DNA of 64,000 nt from Daucus carota subsp. sativus. Its lineage: Eukaryota > Streptophyta > Magnoliopsida > Apiales > Apiaceae. Below, one piece after another: positions 59,391 through 64,000 of the stretch. Position numbers and translations under genes: made by a program. The DNA lies in contig NC_030381.2 in NCBI RefSeq assembly GCF_001625215.2, forward strand, positions 41,228,689 to 41,292,688, read 5' to 3'. The notes beneath the pieces are model-generated. The model saw only the letters and a list, made by a program, of their open reading frames with translations. It was not told where the DNA came from and did no database searches. Every line of letters begins with the position of its first letter. Position 1 is the stretch's first letter.

Positions 59391-60017
59391 TTAACGATCA
59401 AAGGGGCCTTTGGGATCGAGCTGCTTGCAAATGGCGAGATAAGTGAGATACAGAACACGATCTTTGGCTCCAGTGCGGTGATTCTTGGTGTGCTTGCAGA
59501 AGTACTTTAATTGTTCGAGTGTGCAGCATCCCAGCATTTGTCCCAGAAGCAAAAACAGCCAGTTAATCGACTTCTTCTTGTCGGAAATGACCGGCTTGAC
59601 GCTGTTGTCTTGGTGACAGAACTTGCAAGCCGGGAGAACCGGGTTCATGAGATTCGCGGGGGCCCGGTCGTGCATATTGGTTTTGTTCTTGGCGATGAAG
59701 GAGGCGATCTCGATGAACTTGGCGTGCAAGTCGAGTTCCATGTCGTACTGTCGCTCGCATTTCTTGCATTGCACTTGGCCGGAGATGGTTTTGATTTGGA
59801 GCGCGTCGAGGTGGTCGAGTGTGTGTGTGATGGCGCGTTTGGTGGTGGCCCATGGGTACGGCGGTGGGATGTCTTGGGACTTGGTGGCGTTGCGTCGGCG
59901 CGGCGGGGGTTGGGGTTGAGAGGCGGGTGGGGAGAGGGTGAGAGCAACATTGTCAGCTTCCTTGCTTTTGGTTGATTTTCTCTTCCGAGAGATTTCTTGC
60001 TGCTGGTTGTTAGACAT
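59391..60017 (-). CDS. DUF7086 protein, copy 3 (EAR motif lost)
   Basis: This single-exon gene encodes 208 aa, the shortest copy. The start MSNNQQQEISRKRKSTK matches copy 2. The following hydrophobic patch reads VALTLSPPAS, so the LxLxL motif is broken by Pro. The DUF7086 domain is complete: PPYPWATTKRAITHT, CKKC, CKFC, INWLFLLLGQMLGCCTLEQL and the terminal block to PFDR. The middle of the gene (about 59,620-59,960 on the plus strand) is strikingly GC-rich at synonymous sites. The 3' 190 bp is almost identical in DNA to copy 1. A GA-rich leader lies upstream. Like the others it is presumably nuclear, judging by its basic patches. If the EAR motif matters in copies 1 and 2, this copy has lost it. 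Confidence 0.85.
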   Translation of the reverse strand: MSNNQQQEISRKRKSTKSKEADNVALTLSPPASQPQPPPRRRNATKSQDIPPPYPWATTKRAITHTLDHLDALQIKTISGQVQCKKCERQYDMELDLHAKFIEIASFIAKNKTNMHDRAPANLMNPVLPACKFCHQDNSVKPVISDKKKSINWLFLLLGQMLGCCTLEQLKYFCKHTKNHRTGAKDRVLYLTYLAICKQLDPKGPFDR

Positions 60018-60140
60018 GATGGGAGAGAGATGGGAGAGAGAGAGAGAAAGAGAGAGATGATGGGAGAGGGAGAGAGAGATGGTGGAGAGAGGGAGAGAGA
60101 TTGTTCACATAATGGAATATAGAGAGAGTAGTGGAGAGAG
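60018..60140. repeat. GA-rich 5' leader of DUF7086 copy 3
   Basis: Near-continuous GAGAGA/GGGAGA runs lie directly upstream of the minus-strand ATG, CT-rich in the mRNA sense. This is the counterpart of the leader before copy 2. Confidence 0.8.
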
Positions 60141-60559
60141 AAGAGGGTTGTTCAGAGAGATATGCACAAGGCCTGTATTTATAAGGAATAACCTCATCAC
60201 ATAACGATGTATATACGTACACTACTTTTCCTTCTTACCCTCTCATTACTACGTGCTAGTACTACTACACTTCTCTATGAAAATTCATACATGATTTACC
60301 AATGTATCTATGCTCTTGGTTATTTCATAACAATAAAAACAAACGATCTTATCTTTATCTTCTGAGTTTACGATTTTATCGTATTTACACTTCCGAATAG
60401 ATATATTAAGACATTTATCCCATTTCATCGTGCTCTAGTGGTCTCTGTTTGATCAGATATATTTTTTCCTGATTTTTATAATTTAAACTACTTCTCAATA
60501 TTACCTTTAAATATATAAAGTCGAAGTTTAACACTACAGGAAAAGCACGGAAAGAAATA

Positions 60560-61756
60560 GGGAAAATAGATTTTTTTACCACTCAACTTATACTGTTTTT
60601 AGAAACTTACCACCCAACTAATTTTTTTATTCTTTTAGTCACTAATGTTAGGTTTGGTTTTATTTTTAGCCACCAACTTAGGTTTGGATTTGATTACCAG
60701 CATTATTATAATTTTTTTGTCACTAAACTTATTGCGTTTTTAGAAACTAACCACTGAACTATAATTTTTTTATTTTACTCACTAGTGTTAGATTTAGCTC
60801 TTTTTTTTTTGTCACTGAAGTTAGATTCAGATTTGATTATTAGCATTACATTTTATGTGTATCATTATTAAAATATAGTGGTAGTCGGTAATATTTTTGA
60901 TGATTTGATATATGTTTGTATTTTTATATGTAGTACTTTTTATGTAGTATTTTTATATGTAGTACTTTTATGTCTTCAAGATCGCTTACCTTGAATGAAA
61001 AGAATTTTACACGCATTATATGGCCTTTAAAAGATGTAGTTTCATATATAACTTATTTTTTTCTTCCGAATGAAAATTCAGCGTTTGAATTTTTACACAC
61101 AAAAATAAGTTATGAAACTATGTTTTATAAGAATCTTAAATACATGCTAAGCACTAGAGAAAATTTGTAAACTAATGAGAGGGATGGAGAGAGTAATAAT
61201 AATATAAAATGATGCATTATATATAGAGGACAATCATCGAAAATTAAGTTTTTCTCTCTATTTATTTATCTCGAAAATTATAATAAGATAAAGTTATTAA
61301 AATTTTTGAAGATAAATTTAAGAGAGATCTTAGACTGAGCTAGTCCATTGAAAGTTTAATAGCGAAAGATGATGCGTCATATCACTCAATTACACTTTAT
61401 CTTATGAGAGAGGGTGAATTGTTTGAAATCATTGATTTCATATTCATGATTTATTGAATTTTTAGAATCTAATTACTATTTTTCCAGATTTTAATTTTTC
61501 ATCAGCTCATTTTATATTATTATTGCTATATATAAGGATATAAACATACGACACATCATCAAAGATTAGATACTATCACTATGTATAAATGATGCTACAA
61601 AAAATTATCATAATGCTAGTAATCAAATCCAAACCTAAGTTGGTGGCTAAAAACAAAACCAAACCTAACATTAGTGAGTAAAAGAATAAAAAAATTAGTT
61701 GGGTGGTAAATTTCTAAAAACACTATAAGTTGAGTGGCAAAAAAATCTATTTTCCC
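60560..61756. mobile_element. Non-autonomous Mutator-like element with perfect 9-bp TSD
   Basis: The element starts GGGAAAATAGATTTTTTTAC and ends in the inverse CAAAAAAATCTATTTTCCC. The terminal repeats pair for about 170 bp, including CCAAACCTAACATTAGTGA and CCACCAACTTAGGTTTGGAT. Both sides carry AAAGAAATA (60551-60559 and 61757-61765). A 9-bp target duplication with long TIRs is the mark of Mutator-like elements. The 0.85-kb interior holds only a 66-codon frame of no known family (60,970-61,170) and so no transposase. Part of the left arm is repeated inside (60,690-60,840). The perfect target duplication suggests a fairly recent insertion. Confidence 0.93.
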
Positions 61757-62427
61757 AAAGAAATATAACTTTCTGGTGCGTTCATAGGATTTGTACTACC
61801 TTCTGTCCCGAACATTCCCCTCCCATTCACTTTATACTCAGTTTTTTTTATTTACTATTTAGCTTTTGGGTAAAAAAAAGTCTAAAATATATATTATGAG
61901 TGTTCCAAATTACCCACACACGAGCATATTTGTGATATTTCATTGTTAGTGGAGCGTTAACTACAATACATCATTTTTTTATAAAATATCATATTCACAT
62001 ATTTCATAGCTATGTGAATAATGTAAGTATTTGGAAAATATTTAGGACATTGTTTATTGATATTTTGATCAAATATTATTTAAAAAATAGTATTTTGGAT
62101 ACTCACCCTCTTAAGATTATTGATTATATTTAATAAATATGATAAATTAAATATTAATTATATTTTTATAATTAACAATATATTTATGTTTCGTCAAAAC
62201 TAATAATAATAATAATATATTTATGTGATAATTATCATGTAATTGAATAATATATGAATGTATGGTGATAGATAAATAACTGGGATTAGAAATGAAGTAC
62301 TCAAATATAAATGTTAATTTACAAAAGAAATAATTTAATTCTGATTTAATATGTAATTTTAGAGATAATACTCTAAATAATATACTTTTTAAATGTAAGT
62401 GTCTGAAATATCATATTTTAGATTGCG

Positions 62428-62850
62428 TGTCCAAAATACCCAATGAAACTTGCATCCAAAATACCCAATGAAACTCGCATATTTAGTATGCTTATGCTTA
62501 TTTTAAAGTTTAAAGTTTAAACACTACAGTCTACACGCACAGGGCATTCACCTTGCTTTTAAGATGAAGATACGAGTGTGGGACCTCTATCTAATTGCTC
62601 TTGTGCTTTACTCTGGATATTGCTTCTCTGGATATGTATTGTACCAAGCTTTCGCATCTTCTATGTGCGTGGACTAGCCTTCGCATCTTTCATATGCGCA
62701 TACTACAGACAAGAAAAATAAATACGCACCCGTTAGATGTGTGCCTGTGACTAGATGAAGAAGGTATACTGACACTCGCATTTGTCAAATGCGTATTGCT
62801 CTAAACGCATATCCCCAATGCGCGTCCAGTTGGGTATTTAGGACACCTGT
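62428..62850. mobile_element. TIR element with internal CGCAT...ATGCG hairpins
   Basis: The left end has GTGTCCAAAATACCCAATG (repeated once in tandem without GTG) and the right end read in reverse has GTGTCCTAAATACCCAACT. Inside, at 62,650-62,825, short inverted motifs CGCAT-n-ATGCG recur at least four times (for example CGCATCTTTCATATGCG and CGCATTTGTCAAATGCG). It is non-coding. The family is not recognised. Confidence 0.5.
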
Positions 62851-63250
62851 TCCGCTCATAATTATTTTGGACCTTTCTCCTTTAAAATTAGTTAAAAAGG
62901 GCATTCACCCATAATTTTACTTATCTTGGTATTTTTACTTTAGTATTACGATTTTGTTGAAGATTGACTTCATGTTCATAATGCTCTCACACAAATAAAT
63001 ATTAGATAAAAATGAATGAATATTTTTTAATTATTTTCTATTTTTGATTTTTTTTGTGATTAGGAAATGTTTTTGGATATATAAAGAATATTAACCAGTT
63101 AAAATTCAGATGCTCAGCAAAGTGTATTCGTTGATGTCACGAAATAGTTAAAAGATTTAACTGATATTAAAGGAGATTAACTAGTTAAGATCTAGATGCC
63201 TAGACCCTAGGAAAGTAAATTTAGAGATAGTTACAAAACAGTTAAAAAAA

Positions 63251-63280
63251 CTAGCGTAAATGCCCGTGCAAGGCACGGGC
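63251..63280 (-). mobile_element. Helitron 3' terminus
   Basis: On the minus strand a perfect 8-bp hairpin (GCCCGTGC, loop CTT, GCACGGGC, 63,262-63,280) is followed after 7 nt by CTAG and then T. This is the canonical Helitron 3' end inserted in an AT target. The body should extend rightwards. No matching 5' TC end was found before the window ends, so its length is unknown. Confidence 0.75.
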
Positions 63281-64000
63281 CGTCATCTATAAATTATTAT
63301 TTATATTATATATTTTGATTAATAGTTTAAATATATATTTTTTATAAAATATTAATTTTATTAATATTTAAATAATTTTTTACAATAAACTAATAATATC
63401 CATAACAACTGATTTGAAATAACTAATAAATTTCCATATAACTCGAATTGGCACAATAAAATTCTCACTTATACTACAATTTTTTAGTGTGATATTCATC
63501 AAAACACAACCAAATGTGATTATAAACGATAAATGTAATAGGCGCAGTTCGAGTGAATCATATAAACAAACTCATGAAATAATATGATAATTAAAATTGA
63601 TTTAATATGTTCATGTGCTACGATAAAAGAGATACGATCGAACACTGACAAACATACTATATAAAACATACTTATATGAGGCAGTCATACAGTGAAAATA
63701 GACATAATACTTGTTAATACTTGTTATCTTTTCTTCCATCTCTCTTTCCTCTCCCCCTCTTCCTCTAGTAAATCTCTACATATTTATATATCTTACTCAT
63801 CAGCGTGATTTACTAATTATCAATTAATTATCGATTAGTGATACACTGATTATCAGTCGGTCGTATTACGGATAACAAATACGAAATTCGACATCCGATG
63901 TATGGCATAAACAAAAAAATATATGTTCGCGGAAAACTCACGTCCAACCTGTACAATTAATTAATCAAATTCGTATCAATAATACAGTCAAACAAATTAT

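Larger units (their letters stand above)
60141..64000. other. Gene-free right end of the window
   Basis: This stretch holds the promoter of DUF7086 copy 3 (to about 60,500), a Mutator-like element (60,560-61,756), a TIR element with CGCAT hairpins (62,430-62,850) and a Helitron 3' end (63,251). The remaining sequence is very AT-rich with no coding signal. Confidence 0.5.

Noticed and set aside
59511-59975. Plus-strand open frame of 154 codons opposite DUF7086 copy 3
   Set aside because: It is open only because the GC-rich coding strand avoids stops in the antisense; not conserved in the other copies.
61790-61860. CTGTCCCGAACATTCCCCTCCC, similar to a Stowaway end
   Set aside because: No inverted partner or TA duplication was found; at best a one-ended fragment.
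1-64000. tRNA, rRNA, snoRNA genes or CRISPR arrays
   Set aside because: No cloverleaf with A and B boxes, no rRNA sequence and no regular spacer array were seen; CRISPR is not expected in a plant nucleus.

Overview
The window is nuclear DNA of a eudicot plant. The genes are AT-rich with many short exons, GT-AG introns of 80 bp to 2.7 kb and plant-specific families. Small plant DNA transposons (Stowaway-, Harbinger- and Mutator-like MITEs, Helitron ends) are frequent. The species cannot be fixed from the sequence; an asterid is a reasonable guess.

Gene-rich part (1-41,525). Seven protein-coding genes could be modelled exon by exon. They are HY5 (bZIP light-signalling factor, minus), a MASS-type MAPK-substrate protein (minus), WVD2-like 5 (TPX2-family microtubule protein, minus), APX6/APX-R (haem peroxidase-related, minus), UGNT1-type nucleotide-sugar transporter (minus), a type-2 plant synaptotagmin SYT4/5 (minus) and an exostosin-family GT47 glycosyltransferase (plus). 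A decayed DC1 zinc-finger gene sits at the left edge. HY5, GT47 and SYT4 have their best Arabidopsis counterparts close together on chromosome 5 (At5g11260, At5g11130, At5g11100). WDL5, APX6 and UGNT1 have theirs close together on chromosome 4 (At4g32330, At4g32320, At4g32272). Here the two groups share about 40 kb in one gene order. The WDL5 model contains one intron with U12-type signals and one GC-AG intron, and SYT4 has another GC-AG intron.

Repeat-rich part (41,525-64,000). A 5'-truncated LINE is followed by three single-exon copies of a DUF7086 zinc-binding gene, all on the minus strand, at 45.6, 52.0 and 59.4 kb. Their flanks are also duplicated, and the arrangement suggests a fourth unit that lost its gene near 49.4-49.9 kb. 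Copies 1 and 2 carry an EAR-type LxLxL motif; copy 3 does not. Between them lie a TRIM element with three terminal repeats, several MITEs and long AT-rich stretches. The right end holds a 1.2-kb Mutator-like element with a perfect 9-bp target duplication and a Helitron terminus.

The genes do not form one pathway. HY5 acts in light signalling, WDL5 on microtubules, APX-R in plastid redox, UGNT1 and GT47 in the secretory and glycan pathway, and SYT4/5 at membrane contact sites.
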